Below, one piece after another: positions 35,232 through 44,525 of a DNA stretch of 64,000 bases (position 1 is the stretch's first letter; each line of letters begins with the position of its first letter). The translations under genes were made by a program, and so were the position numbers. This stretch comes from Microcoleus sp. FACHB-68 (GTDB lineage: Bacteria; Cyanobacteriota; Cyanobacteriia; Cyanobacteriales; Oscillatoriaceae). The stretch spans positions 558,001-622,000 of the forward strand of contig NZ_JACJOT010000006.1 of NCBI RefSeq assembly GCF_014695715.1. Direction: 5' to 3'. The notes below the pieces were generated by a model. It made no database searches. It was not told where the DNA came from and was given only the letters and a program-made list of their open reading frames with translations.

Positions 35232-36452
35232 TTAGGGAGCGAGGGCGTTGCCCCGCAGTAAGCTACCAATTGTCTTGGCAGTAATTTTCATCTGAATCAG
35301 AGGGTTAGCCGGCACCACCGTTTTGTACAAATAGCTATCAAACGTCATCTTCTGCACATCGCGATCAGCGCACATTTCCACGAACGCTTCGCGGGTGGCG
35401 TCAGAACGATAAAAGACGGTTTGCAGAATGTCGAGCACCTTGTAGGTGAGTCCGTACTTCTTATCCCACTGCTTCAGGTACTGCTTGAGATCGTCTTCCG
35501 TCGGAATGCGAGTGCCACCGTTGGAAGCTTGCACAATGGTTTCAGCACACATCCGGGCAGACTTGGCGGCAAAATAAATGCCTTCGCCCGAAGACTTGGT
35601 CACCGTACCGGCAGCATCGCCAACGAGGGCAACGCGACCCCGGACGCGACGAGGACGGGGGTGTTCAGGGATGGGGTGAGCTTCCACCTTGATAATTTCA
35701 CCACCGACAAGACGATGTGCGGCGCGGGCGCGAATACCGGCTTGTAACTTTTTAATTTGGGCTTGGTTAACTTTCATCGTGCCGGTGCCAACGGCAACGT
35801 GGTCGTATTTGGGGAACACCCAAGCGTAAAAGTCGGGGGAGACATCGTTCCCCACATACATTTCCGCCCGATCTTGGTAGTAGTCCATCATGTGATCTGG
35901 AAGGCGAATGCGTTCTTGGAACGCGATCGCATAGTTATAATCTCCAGCATCGATGGCCTTGGCAACACGGGAATTTGCCCCATCAGCGCCGATCACAAGA
36001 TCCGCTTTCAGGGATTTCATTGTCCCTTCCAAGCTACCATCCGAGTGATCGGCATAGTGCAGGGTATAGGGATCGGTATTGTTAGTGGGGATATCAAGTT
36101 TATGAACCGTACCGTTGATCAGTTTTGCCCCCAAAGTGGCAGCCCGATCGCGCATAAATCCATCCATGATTTCGCGCCGGCACATCCCGATATATTCTTC
36201 TTCTTTTTCTATGTTGATATCGACCTCTATATTCGATGGTGAGATCATCTTCATTTTTCTCACCCGCCGGTCAATGATATGCGGCGGCAGGTCAAACTCA
36301 CTCACCATACACAGCGGAATCGCACCGCCGCAGGGCTTAGCATTGTCTAGCTTGCGCTCAAATAGAAAAGTTTCAATCCCAGCTTTTGCAAGCGTTTCAG
36401 CGGCAGAGGAACCCGCTGGCCCAGATCCAACAATAGCAACCCGTAATACCAA
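35232..36452 (-). CDS. chlP: Geranylgeranyl diphosphate/chlorophyll reductase
   Basis: The 406-residue flavoprotein has an N-terminal dinucleotide-binding loop GSGPAGSSAAE (residues 9-19), the ChlP-specific FLFERKLDNAKPCGGAIPLC, ADLVIGADGANSRVAKAIDA and the second FAD motif VALVGDAAGTVTKSSGEGIY. The family reduces the geranylgeranyl chain to phytyl for chlorophyll and tocopherol synthesis at the thylakoid membrane. Length and motifs are complete. The most plausible start is TTG at 36452 (MVLRVAIVG), matching the usual family N-terminus. A strong terminator hairpin follows the gene. Confidence 0.97.
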   Translation of the reverse strand: MVLRVAIVGSGPAGSSAAETLAKAGIETFLFERKLDNAKPCGGAIPLCMVSEFDLPPHIIDRRVRKMKMISPSNIEVDINIEKEEEYIGMCRREIMDGFMRDRAATLGAKLINGTVHKLDIPTNNTDPYTLHYADHSDGSLEGTMKSLKADLVIGADGANSRVAKAIDAGDYNYAIAFQERIRLPDHMMDYYQDRAEMYVGNDVSPDFYAWVFPKYDHVAVGTGTMKVNQAQIKKLQAGIRARAAHRLVGGEIIKVEAHPIPEHPRPRRVRGRVALVGDAAGTVTKSSGEGIYFAAKSARMCAETIVQASNGGTRIPTEDDLKQYLKQWDKKYGLTYKVLDILQTVFYRSDATREAFVEMCADRDVQKMTFDSYLYKTVVPANPLIQMKITAKTIGSLLRGNALAP

Positions 36453-36876
36453 AGGTCGTCTCCCAATCTATTACGATTACAAGGTGTGATGGTATCACGG
36501 ACTTTTGGTTCGATTACCCACCTTGCCCCAGAATTGCGCCAATTTGAAACACTGCTTAACAAACACCGGCAACAAAGCTTCATATCTCGCGGTTAACCCG
36601 GTGAGTTGTTATAGTCTTTTTACTCTAAGCAGTCCATTTATGATATAAATCTACAGTAAGTACATGGTTAAACCGTAGTATGGCAATTCGGGCCATTCTT
36701 TGGATGTTAGATTTAAGCGCCCAGACTCAAAGCGATGCGCCCGTCTGTCGGGAAAATGCGCCCGCGCCCGCCCGGACAAAGGGGAAACCAAGAGCGATCT
36801 CGCATATTAGCAACTGACCGCATTGAAAAGTTTACACTTTTCCTATCCAACTTTTCGTATCCAAAGGTGATAACAA
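36453..36876. other. Divergent intergenic region between chlP and cysA
   Basis: The 424 nt contain both promoters. A GC-rich island (36740-36785, GCGCCCGCGCCCGCCCGG) contrasts with the AT-rich remainder. The inverted repeat at 36825-36842 is listed separately. No open frame is credible. Confidence 0.5.
36825..36842. promoter_or_regulatory. Inverted repeat upstream of cysA
   Basis: GAAAAGT-TTAC-ACTTTTC is a perfect 7-bp inverted repeat centred about 43 nt before the cysA GTG. The position fits an operator overlapping the promoter or leader, for example for a sulfur regulator. The binding protein is not known. Confidence 0.45.
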
Positions 36877-37893
36877 GTGGGCATTTTCGTTGAAAACGTA
36901 TCCAAACATTTTGGTAGCTTTCAAGCAGTTGACCAAGTCAGTTTAGAAATCAAAACCGGCTCGTTAGTCGCCTTACTAGGGCCGTCGGGATCTGGGAAAT
37001 CAACGCTGCTGCGGCTGATTGCCGGTTTAGAAACCCCCGATGCCGGTAAAATTTGGCTCACCGGCACCGATGCCACCCATCAAAGCGTTCAAGAACGTAA
37101 CATTGGGTTTGTCTTCCAGCACTACGCCCTGTTTAAACACCTCACCGTGCGGCAGAATATTGCCTTTGGTTTAGAAATCCAAAAAATAGCCAAAGCCAAA
37201 GTGAAAGCGCGAGTTGAAGAACTGCTCGAACTGATTCAATTAAAAGGTTTGGGAGATCGTTATCCTTCCCAACTCTCTGGAGGTCAGCGACAGCGAGTTG
37301 CCTTAGCCAGGGCTTTGGCGGTGCAACCGAAAGTTTTATTACTAGATGAACCGTTTGGTGCTTTAGACGCGAAAGTTCGCAAAGACTTGCGGGCTTGGCT
37401 GCGCCGGCTGCATGATGAAGTTCACGTCACAACCGTTTTTGTTACCCACGACCAAGAAGAAGCAATGGAAGTGGCTGATGAAATTGTTATTACCAATAAA
37501 GGGCGGATTGAGCAAGTTGGCACGCCGGCAGAAATTTATGACAACCCAGCCACTGCCTTTGTCATGAGCTTTATCGGGCCGGTGAACGTCCTGCCGAGCA
37601 CGTCTGGGATTTTTCACAGCAGCCGGATCGACTCGGCCCAACCCCAAATTTTTCTGCGTCCCCACGACGTATTGGTGCAAACCAAACCCCATACCGACAC
37701 CGCGCCGGCGAGAATCAAGCGTCTGGTTCATTTAGGCTGGGAAATTCAGGCAGAATTAGCTTTGGATGATGGGCAAGTCGTCACCGCCCATCTCAGCCGC
37801 GAACGATTTGACGAACTACAGTTAGAACCGCAACAGCGGGTTTATGTGAAACCCAAAGAAGCAAAATCTTTTCCGATCTACTACTCAATTTAA
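36877..37893 (+). CDS. cysA: Sulfate/thiosulfate ABC transporter ATP-binding protein
   Basis: The 338-residue ABC ATPase shows Walker [10 protein letters not shown] (35-43), Q-loop FVFQHYALF, signature [15 protein letters not shown], Walker [13 protein letters not shown] and switch His in [14 protein letters not shown], plus a C-terminal regulatory (TOBE-like) domain. The N-terminal [18 protein letters not shown] and the [14 protein letters not shown] region are typical of CysA. It powers sulfate import at the plasma membrane. The start is GTG. CysT, CysW and the binding protein are not beside it, so the permease is encoded elsewhere. Confidence 0.88.
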   Translation: MGIFVENVSKHFGSFQAVDQVSLEIKTGSLVALLGPSGSGKSTLLRLIAGLETPDAGKIWLTGTDATHQSVQERNIGFVFQHYALFKHLTVRQNIAFGLEIQKIAKAKVKARVEELLELIQLKGLGDRYPSQLSGGQRQRVALARALAVQPKVLLLDEPFGALDAKVRKDLRAWLRRLHDEVHVTTVFVTHDQEEAMEVADEIVITNKGRIEQVGTPAEIYDNPATAFVMSFIGPVNVLPSTSGIFHSSRIDSAQPQIFLRPHDVLVQTKPHTDTAPARIKRLVHLGWEIQAELALDDGQVVTAHLSRERFDELQLEPQQRVYVKPKEAKSFPIYYSI

Positions 37894-38247
37894 AAAGAAT
37901 GAAAAATCACACGACTTTCACTAAAAATTAAGTTTCTGACCAAAGAAAAATAGAACAAGCGATGGAGGAATCCCGAACAAAAAGACAGATTCCAGGCTTT
38001 AATCAGGCGGCAATTATGGGATCAGGAAACTGTTGAGTCTGGTTTTCTTGAGTTTGAACTCGATGCGATTACCCATCTAAAAGTTTCCTGACCTTCACAA
38101 AAATATAACTGAAGTGTCAGCGCGAATTCCTCGGAACTATTAAAGTCCGAAGTGTGGAGATATCTTATGCGGAGGCTTAATCGCTTAATATATAGTGGGT
38201 AAGGCTAAAAAAAGACCTTAGGCCGCGATTGCTGAATGGGCAGCTAA
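37894..38247 (+). other. Intergenic stretch with a possible gene remnant (37954-38091)
   Basis: The 354 nt hold no complete gene. A 45-codon open stretch after a TAG at 37951 reads plausibly as protein (PEQKDRFQALIRRQLWDQET, then FLEFELDAITHLKVS) and ends at TGA 38089-38091. It has no start codon in frame, suggesting the 3' scrap of a decayed gene. The rest shows nothing I can name. Confidence 0.3.
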
Positions 38248-41200
38248 ATGAACTTATCTCCGCGCTTCTTGCTCATTGACGAAAATCTAAATGACAGTGT
38301 TTTAACACTGCGCCTGCTGGAAGAGGAATTTGCGAACCTTCAGGTAAAACAACTTAGCAATGCAGAAGACTTTTACCAAGTGCTGGAGGAATTTGACTTT
38401 GACTTGGTAGTTACCGAGTGCCGGCTGGGCGAGATCGAGGGCCGGCAAATTCTCAAAGCCGTGAAAAATCGCTATCCCAACAGTCCGGCAATTGTGTTCA
38501 CCGGCAGTGGTAGCGAAGTAATCGCCGTAGAGGTCATGAAAGCCGGAGCCGATGACTATATCATAAAATCGCCCAATTGCAACAGCGGTTTAACAAAAGC
38601 AGTTCGTTCAGCGTTAGAGGACTCAAAACAGCAACGGGCGGAACAAGAAGCTGAAAGCGTATATCGCAGCTTATTTGACCGCGTGCCGGTGGGACTGTAT
38701 CGCACTGCCCCATGTGGGCAAATCCTCGACGCCAACCCAGCAATGGTGCAGATGCTAGGCTATCCCAACCGGGAAACCCTGCTAGCAGTTAACGCCGGCA
38801 ATTTCCTGATCAACACCAAAACCCTCGGACGCTGGCAAGTTTTGATGGAACGCGAGGGAATCGTCCGGGATTTTGAAGCCCAAGTGCGCCGGTATGATGG
38901 CACACAAATTTGGATAAAAAACAGTGTGCGAGCCGTTAAAGATCCTCAAGAGCAACTCCTCTACTATGAAGGATCTATTGAGGATGTGACTTCACGCGTG
39001 CAAGCGCAAGACGCCCTCAAATTGAGCGAACAGCGATTCCGGCTCGCCATCCAACACTCACCCATTGTCGTCTTCAATCAAGACCAAAACTTGCGCTACA
39101 CCTGGATTGACAACCCGCAGATGGGGTACTCTGTCGGGGAATTTTTGGGACAGACGGATATCGATTTGTTTGCACCACCCGACGGCCAGCGCCTCCATGA
39201 AATGAAGCGCCAAGTTGTGGAAACCGGCATCGGGTTACGAGAAGAAGTCCGTGCCTCTCTCCTCAACGGACAGGCTTTTTACTATGACTTAATCGTTGAA
39301 CCCCTGCGCGATTATCACGGCAAGATCGTCGGCATCACCGGCGCAGCAATGGAAATTACCCAGCGCAAGCAGGTAGCCGAAGAACGAGAGCAACTGCTGC
39401 AAGAAATTGATCAACAGCGCCGGCTGTTTCAAATGGTCGTCGATAACGTACCTGCCGGCATCGCTGTACTTGATGGCAAAGATTTGCGGGTCAAGTGGGC
39501 CAACCAGACTTACGGGCAATTTTTAGAAGAACCTTTTTGCAGCGCAGATATCACCGGAGTGCGTCTGCAAGATTACCTCCCCGGTTCCGAAGAGAATGGC
39601 TTAGCCGATATTTTCCGCCGCACAGCCGCCACAGGGGAAGCCCACATAGACCCAGAATACGAAATGGTGGGCTTTGCGCGGGGCGTCACCTACTGGCGCT
39701 GGTCGCTGCTGCCCTTGTTTTCATCAGGGCAAGTGAACCCTGATCTGATGGTCTTGGCCATAGAAATTACCGAACAGGTCTTGGCCCGCAAACAACTCGA
39801 AGAACTGGCCATACAAACTGAAGCCAACCTCGCTCAACTCCAAGCGATCCTCATCGGCATGACAGATGGGTTAGTCATCGCCGATCTCAACGGGAAGGTT
39901 TTAGACATGAACCCCGCCGCGTTGCAACTGCATGGTTTTGCTCGGCTAGAAGAGTGCCTACAGCACCTGCACGAGTTTGACCAAATCTTTGAAGTGCGTG
40001 ACTTGGAAGGGAAAACACTGCCGGTTGAAGAGTGGCCCTTAGGACGGGTGGTGCGGGGAGAAACCTTTTCCAAACTAGAAGTGCAAGTGCGGCACAAAGA
40101 CACCGACAGCGTCTGGATCGCTTCCTACGCAGGCACACAGGTGCGGAACTATGCCGGTGAGAGCATTTTGGCAATTTTGACAGTGCGAGACATCACAACC
40201 CAAAAACAAATAGAGGCAGAACGCTCCAGGCTGCTGAGCGAACAGCGCCGGCAGCGCGAGTTTTTGGAAACGTTGGTGGAAAACGCCCCCATTGGCATCG
40301 CGGCAGTCAAAGGTGCCGACCATCGCTACATTTTGGCAAACCCAACCTATAATGCCATTCCCGGTGTGGTGAATCGCTCAGTCGTGGGTCAGACTGTGGC
40401 TGAAGTTTTCCCACTGTCTGCCGCTAGAAGCGCCGGGGTGTTCATCGAAGACGTTTACCGTACCGGCAAGAGCGTAATCGTCCGCAATTATCAAGTTTGT
40501 GCCGGTTCGGGAGGCAAGCAAACCTACTGGAACATCGATCACGTGCCTCTGTTCGGGCTTGAGGATCAAGTCGATTGTGTGCTGATTTTGGCTCAAGAAG
40601 TCACAGAGACGGTGTTGATCCAAAGGAGACTTGCCTTTCTGTCTGATGCGAGTGCCCTTCTCGCTGCCTCCCTAGATTGTGAATTCACCCTCGCCAATGT
40701 CGCCCGCCTTGCGGTACTCCATCTTGCTGACTGGTGTGAGGTTGATCTGCTGGATGAAAACCAGTCGATCCGGCGCGTAGCGATGGTGCATCAGAACCCA
40801 GACAAGGAGCAGTTGCTTCAAGACTATGCCAGCGATTTGCAGGCAACCCTCGGTGTCGCCCAAGTATTAAGCACCGGCAAGGCGCGGATCTGGGCGGAGG
40901 CGACAGACTGGGCGTGCCAACCAGAAATTAGTGAGGCAGGCCGCGCCTTGCCAATTGAGCAATTGAGCATCAAATCTGCGATGTGCGTCCCCTTAACGGC
41001 CCGTGGGCGAACCCTAGGTGCGATCTGCTTTGTTTCAGCAGAATCAGGCCGGCAATACGGTACGGCTGAGTTGACGCTGGCTGAAGAGTTGGGCCGCCGT
41101 GCTGCCTTTGCGGTGGATAATGCAAGGCTTTACCGCGAGGCAGAGGAAGCGAACCGGATGAAAGATGAGTTTCTAGCCACGCTTTCCCACGAGTTGCGGA

Positions 41201-42363
41201 CACCCCTGAGTGCGATTTTTGGTTGGGCACGGCTGCTGCGGGGCGGACAGTTGGACGCGGCAACCAGCGCCCGCGCTTTTGAGGCAATTGAGCGTAATGC
41301 ACGGGCGCAAACCCAGCTGATTGAGGATTTGCTGGATGTGTCGCGGATCATTCGCGGTCAACTTCAGCTGAATGTTGAGCCGGTGAATCTCGCTACCGTC
41401 ATTGCAGCCGCCACCGATGCAGTGCTGCTAGCGGCGGAGGCTAAAGGAATTGAACTTTCCTCAGCCATTGATCCTAGGGTTGAGATTTTCTTTGGCGATC
41501 CAGACCGGCTCCAGCAAGTTGTTTGGAATCTGCTATCTAATGCGATCAAGTTTACCCCCAGAGGCGGGCGTGTCAGGGTGATGCTTGAGTGTACTGCGGA
41601 CTCCCGGACGGGTCGCCCTTATGTTCAGATTCAAGTCAGCGACACCGGCAAGGGCATTCCTCCGGCGTTTCTGCCGTTTGTTTTTGAACGCTTCAGACAG
41701 GCAGACAGCACCAGCATCCGGCTTCACGGGGGTTTGGGTTTGGGTTTGGCAATTGTGCGTCATTTGGTGGAATTGCATGGCGGGACGGTTAGCGTAGACA
41801 GTGCCGGTGAGGGAGAGGGGGCAACGTTTACGGTGCAGTTGCCACTGATGGGCAGTTATGGTGCAGCAGAGGTTAGCAAAACCGGCAATTGGGGCAGTGA
41901 AGGCGACAATGAGTGCCAAGTTCCACTCACTGCTTCCCCTGCTTCCGAAGCGCCTCTGCCTCTCGATGGCTTGCGAGCACTGGTTGTGGATGATGAAGCG
42001 GATGCCCTTGAGGTTGTAACAGCGGCGCTGGAACAGTACGGTGCTCAGGTGAGTGCGGTTAGCAGTGCCGGTGAGGCGCTAGTTGAGATTGAGCGGTTGT
42101 GGCCTGATATCCTGATCAGTGATATTGCGATGCCGAGACAGGATGGTTATGCGCTGATTCAAAAAGTGAGAGTGCTTGAGGAAGAACGTGCTTTGAAGGG
42201 TGAGGAAATTGCCTCGGTGCCGGCGGTGGCACTGACTGCCTACGCCCGCGAACAAGACCGGCAACAAGCGCTTTCAGCCGGCTATCAAATTCACTTAGCG
42301 AAGCCAATTGAGCCGGCCAAGTTAGTGGCAATTGTTGCTCAGCTAACCGGACGAACTTTATAA
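38248..42363 (+). CDS. Hybrid histidine kinase (receiver, multiple PAS, GAF, HK, receiver)
   Basis: The 1371-residue soluble sensor kinase has no membrane segment. Domains in order: N-terminal receiver-like (1-125); about five PAS/PAC units (roughly 140-780; VPVGLYRTAPCGQILDANPA, IVVFNQDQNLRYTWIDNPQM, VPAGIAVLDGKDLRVKWANQ, GMTDGLVIADLNGKVLDMNP, APIGIAAVKGADHRYILANP); GAF (about 800-950); HisKA with His981 in ATLSHELRTP; HATPase (DRLQQVVWNLLSNAIKFTPR, DTGKGIPPAF, GLGLGLAIVRHL); C-terminal receiver with Asp1292 in ISDIAMP. The N-terminal receiver has Glu57 (VVTECRLG) where Asp is expected. The signal is unknown. No partner regulator is adjacent. Confidence 0.93.
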   Translation: MNLSPRFLLIDENLNDSVLTLRLLEEEFANLQVKQLSNAEDFYQVLEEFDFDLVVTECRLGEIEGRQILKAVKNRYPNSPAIVFTGSGSEVIAVEVMKAGADDYIIKSPNCNSGLTKAVRSALEDSKQQRAEQEAESVYRSLFDRVPVGLYRTAPCGQILDANPAMVQMLGYPNRETLLAVNAGNFLINTKTLGRWQVLMEREGIVRDFEAQVRRYDGTQIWIKNSVRAVKDPQEQLLYYEGSIEDVTSRVQAQDALKLSEQRFRLAIQHSPIVVFNQDQNLRYTWIDNPQMGYSVGEFLGQTDIDLFAPPDGQRLHEMKRQVVETGIGLREEVRASLLNGQAFYYDLIVEPLRDYHGKIVGITGAAMEITQRKQVAEEREQLLQEIDQQRRLFQMVVDNVPAGIAVLDGKDLRVKWANQTYGQFLEEPFCSADITGVRLQDYLPGSEENGLADIFRRTAATGEAHIDPEYEMVGFARGVTYWRWSLLPLFSSGQVNPDLMVLAIEITEQVLARKQLEELAIQTEANLAQLQAILIGMTDGLVIADLNGKVLDMNPAALQLHGFARLEECLQHLHEFDQIFEVRDLEGKTLPVEEWPLGRVVRGETFSKLEVQVRHKDTDSVWIASYAGTQVRNYAGESILAILTVRDITTQKQIEAERSRLLSEQRRQREFLETLVENAPIGIAAVKGADHRYILANPTYNAIPGVVNRSVVGQTVAEVFPLSAARSAGVFIEDVYRTGKSVIVRNYQVCAGSGGKQTYWNIDHVPLFGLEDQVDCVLILAQEVTETVLIQRRLAFLSDASALLAASLDCEFTLANVARLAVLHLADWCEVDLLDENQSIRRVAMVHQNPDKEQLLQDYASDLQATLGVAQVLSTGKARIWAEATDWACQPEISEAGRALPIEQLSIKSAMCVPLTARGRTLGAICFVSAESGRQYGTAELTLAEELGRRAAFAVDNARLYREAEEANRMKDEFLATLSHELRTPLSAIFGWARLLRGGQLDAATSARAFEAIERNARAQTQLIEDLLDVSRIIRGQLQLNVEPVNLATVIAAATDAVLLAAEAKGIELSSAIDPRVEIFFGDPDRLQQVVWNLLSNAIKFTPRGGRVRVMLECTADSRTGRPYVQIQVSDTGKGIPPAFLPFVFERFRQADSTSIRLHGGLGLGLAIVRHLVELHGGTVSVDSAGEGEGATFTVQLPLMGSYGAAEVSKTGNWGSEGDNECQVPLTASPASEAPLPLDGLRALVVDDEADALEVVTAALEQYGAQVSAVSSAGEALVEIERLWPDILISDIAMPRQDGYALIQKVRVLEEERALKGEEIASVPAVALTAYAREQDRQQALSAGYQIHLAKPIEPAKLVAIVAQLTGRTL

Positions 42364-42387
42364 AATTGAACCCTTACTTTAACCAAA

Positions 42388-43113
42388 ATGTCACCATCTG
42401 GTTCACAACCCAGCGAGTTGCCGCCAACTTCCCCATCTGGGGCTAAATATTCTCCTTGGTTTTTATTAATTGTTACGGTTTTTGTCACTTGTTTAATTAC
42501 TTCCAATATTATCGCTGTCAAGCTGATTAATGTGTTTGGATTTGTGCTAACGGCAGGGATTGTAATTTTCCCAATTAGCTACATTTGCGGGGATGTTCTC
42601 ACTGAAGTTTACGGCTACCGGCAAGCGCGACGGGTGATTTGGCTAGGCTTTTTCTGCAATCTGATCGCCACCGGCACGATTTGGATCACTTTGTTGTTGC
42701 CATCGGCATCATTTTGGGATGGACAAGATGCCTATGCACGCATTTTAGGTTACACGCCTCGACTGTTGCTAGCGTCATTCTTTGCTTATTTAATCGGTGA
42801 GTTTGCCAATTCTTTTATCTTAGCCAAAATGAAAATAGCAACCAGAGGGCGGTTTTTGTGGGCGCGAACCATTGGCTCAACACTGGTGGGGCAGGCATTA
42901 GACTCGCTGGTGTTTGTAACGCTGGCTTTTGCCGGCACAATCCCGCCTTCTGAGCTAATTTCGGCCATTGTTACCCAGTGGCTTGCTAAATCGATTTATG
43001 AGGCTGCTGCAACGCCTTTAACTTACTGGGTGGTGAATTTCCTCAAGCGGCAAGAGCGGGTAGATACCTATGATTACAATACGCGATTTAATCCACTGTC
43101 ATTGTCGGAATAA
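42388..43113 (+). CDS. Queuosine precursor transporter-like membrane protein (YhhQ family)
   Basis: The 241-residue membrane protein has about six hydrophobic helices and the family signatures LITSNIIAVKLINVFGFVLT, VIFPISYICGDVLTEVYGYR, FANSFILAKMKIATRGRFLW and RTIGSTLVGQALDSLVFV. YhhQ-type proteins import queuosine precursors (preQ0/preQ1) for tRNA modification. The assignment follows from the family. It begins 25 nt after the large kinase gene, so it may share its transcript by accident of spacing rather than function. The N-terminal ~20 residues are Ser/Pro-rich. Confidence 0.85.
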   Translation: MSPSGSQPSELPPTSPSGAKYSPWFLLIVTVFVTCLITSNIIAVKLINVFGFVLTAGIVIFPISYICGDVLTEVYGYRQARRVIWLGFFCNLIATGTIWITLLLPSASFWDGQDAYARILGYTPRLLLASFFAYLIGEFANSFILAKMKIATRGRFLWARTIGSTLVGQALDSLVFVTLAFAGTIPPSELISAIVTQWLAKSIYEAAATPLTYWVVNFLKRQERVDTYDYNTRFNPLSLSE

Positions 43114-43161
43114 CCGTTAAAGGATAGCGTCTCAATTCTTTTTACCTAGCTGATTAAAAAA

Positions 43162-43929
43162 ATGCTGAAAATCTCGGAAGCGCCGACTGAACCGATTATT
43201 GCTCAAAACAGTTTTTCTGTTTCTGGAACTGCCCATCTTGGTGATGCCGGTAAGACAGTGTTTTTAACCGTTGATCGCCAATTTAAAATTGCCGGTTCTG
43301 CCGTCACATCTGCAGGAACTTGGCAAATTGAGATAGCCTTCCTGCAACCGGGCAATCACCATCTGGAAATTACCCTTGATGCTGATAAAGTTGAGTTAGC
43401 GATTCGGGTTATTGCCGAAGTTCTTGTGGGGTTTTATCTCGGCCAACAACCCGACTCAGAAGGGCGAACGATTCAAGAAATTTGGTCATGGAATTACCAA
43501 AAGCTTGAAAATAAACATGATTACATTCAATGGCTTTTTCCCCTGCAAGAGAGAAGCCGGTATAACCGAAAAGCACCCATATTAAATGATGAAATTATTC
43601 AAGAATTCAGAACCAATACCGTTTTAAGAATTCATTTGCTTAAATCGCTAAAAGTTATGTTGAGTTTCTACGGGTTAGAGTGTCTTAATCCTGATAGTGA
43701 GAATCTAGAAATAACCCGGTCTGAGGCTTACAGCGAAAGAAAACAAGAATGGATTAATCTGGGGAATCACAATTACCTACGCTTAACTAGAATTTTAACT
43801 TGTCTAAAACTTCTGGGATTGGAAAACTACGCACAAGCTCTTTTTGAATGTTTAGAAAAAATTTACAAACAAGAGGGCAAAAAAATTGGAAGTGAAAGTT
43901 TTAATTACTGGAGAAATGCCATTAGATGA
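43162..43929 (+). CDS. Opioid growth factor receptor (OGFr)-like domain protein
   Basis: The 255-residue protein has two parts. Residues about 10-95 form a beta-rich Ig-like segment (NSFSVSGTAHLGDAGKTVFL, GTWQIEIAFLQPGNHHLEIT). Residues about 105-255 carry the OGFr conserved region (EIWSWNYQKLENKHDYIQWL, FPLQERSRYNRKAPILNDE, GNHNYLRLTRILTCLKLLGL). This helical domain is best known from the animal OGF receptor but occurs in scattered bacteria, where its function is unknown. There is no signal peptide. The gene stands just downstream of the YhhQ-like gene (48 nt). Confidence 0.8.
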   Translation: MLKISEAPTEPIIAQNSFSVSGTAHLGDAGKTVFLTVDRQFKIAGSAVTSAGTWQIEIAFLQPGNHHLEITLDADKVELAIRVIAEVLVGFYLGQQPDSEGRTIQEIWSWNYQKLENKHDYIQWLFPLQERSRYNRKAPILNDEIIQEFRTNTVLRIHLLKSLKVMLSFYGLECLNPDSENLEITRSEAYSERKQEWINLGNHNYLRLTRILTCLKLLGLENYAQALFECLEKIYKQEGKKIGSESFNYWRNAIR

Positions 43930-44098
43930 TTGGAGTTATACCAATTCTCTAGGAAGCTTCCTTGTTACCCCCCCTAGCGGAAATGGTAACTATAGCGTGC
44001 CGGCATCCTATTCTGGGTGGCTTGGAACTTTCTTTTTAATTATATTATCGTCTTAACTTTAATGCGTAGTGCTATAGAAAGATGGAAAAAACAAAATT

Positions 44099-44134
44099 AA
44101 GAAGCCGGCTTTCTTCTGGGAGAATCGGCTTCTT
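44099..44134 (-). terminator. Intrinsic terminator at the end of the HMA_2/DUF5132 island
   Basis: A 9-bp perfect stem (AAGAAGCCG / CGGCTTCTT) encloses 18 nt. On the minus strand it is followed by AATTTTGTTTTTTCC. It lies 48 nt past the last gene of the minus-strand island and is well placed to end that transcript. The plus-strand side is less T-rich. Confidence 0.7.
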
Positions 44135-44181
44135 AAATAGCTTTTAGGATAAAGTTTCCCGGAAAGCTGGGAATTGTTCGC

Positions 44182-44481
44182 TCACCCTTGGTGCATCGTA
44201 GAGATGCTATCGTGTGGGGTTTCAACGACGGCTATGTGGCCATTTGTCTCTTCGTCAGCGAGTTCAGCTTTTGCTTCTGCCACTAAATCCTCAAAAACTT
44301 CACCGGCTTCGGCAAGAGCACCTTTACTCTTTTCATAAACGGCAAGGCCACCTTTGATCGCTGCTTTGGCTAGCGGTTTCCCAAAACCGGCTACGACTGG
44401 AAGCAAAATCACCGCACCGATGCCTGCTGCAATGCCGGCTGGGCCAAAATCTTCAAACAGATCGCCGATCTTTATTGCCAT
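44182..44481 (-). CDS. DUF5132 small membrane protein (copy A)
   Basis: The protein has about 99 residues from the ATG at 44481, chosen because AGGAGG lies 9-10 nt upstream. The longer frame from 44514 adds 11 non-conserved residues. The layout is a short amphipathic start (MAIKIGDLFEDFGPAGIAAG), a Gly/Ala hydrophobic helix (IGAVILLPVVAGFGKPLAKA), then a helical Glu/Ala/Lys-rich tail (EKSKGALAEAGEVFEDLVAE). Two paralogs lie in the same island. The plan (one membrane helix plus acidic Ala-rich cytosolic helix next to a P-ATPase) resembles mycobacterial PacL/DUF1490 scaffold proteins, an analogy rather than shown homology. The C-terminal tail includes histidines (ETPHDSISTMHQG). Confidence 0.85.
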   Translation of the reverse strand: MAIKIGDLFEDFGPAGIAAGIGAVILLPVVAGFGKPLAKAAIKGGLAVYEKSKGALAEAGEVFEDLVAEAKAELADEETNGHIAVVETPHDSISTMHQG

Positions 44482-44525
44482 AAAACCTTTCCTCCTGTAC
44501 TCTACAGAATCCAATTTAGGATAGC

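Noticed and set aside
35421-36489. Plus-strand frames antisense to chlP
   Set aside because: Shadows of the strongly conserved chlP reading frame. No family features.
39289-42521. Numerous minus-strand frames within the hybrid kinase gene
   Set aside because: All overlap conserved PAS, GAF and kinase coding sequence on the plus strand and show no domains.
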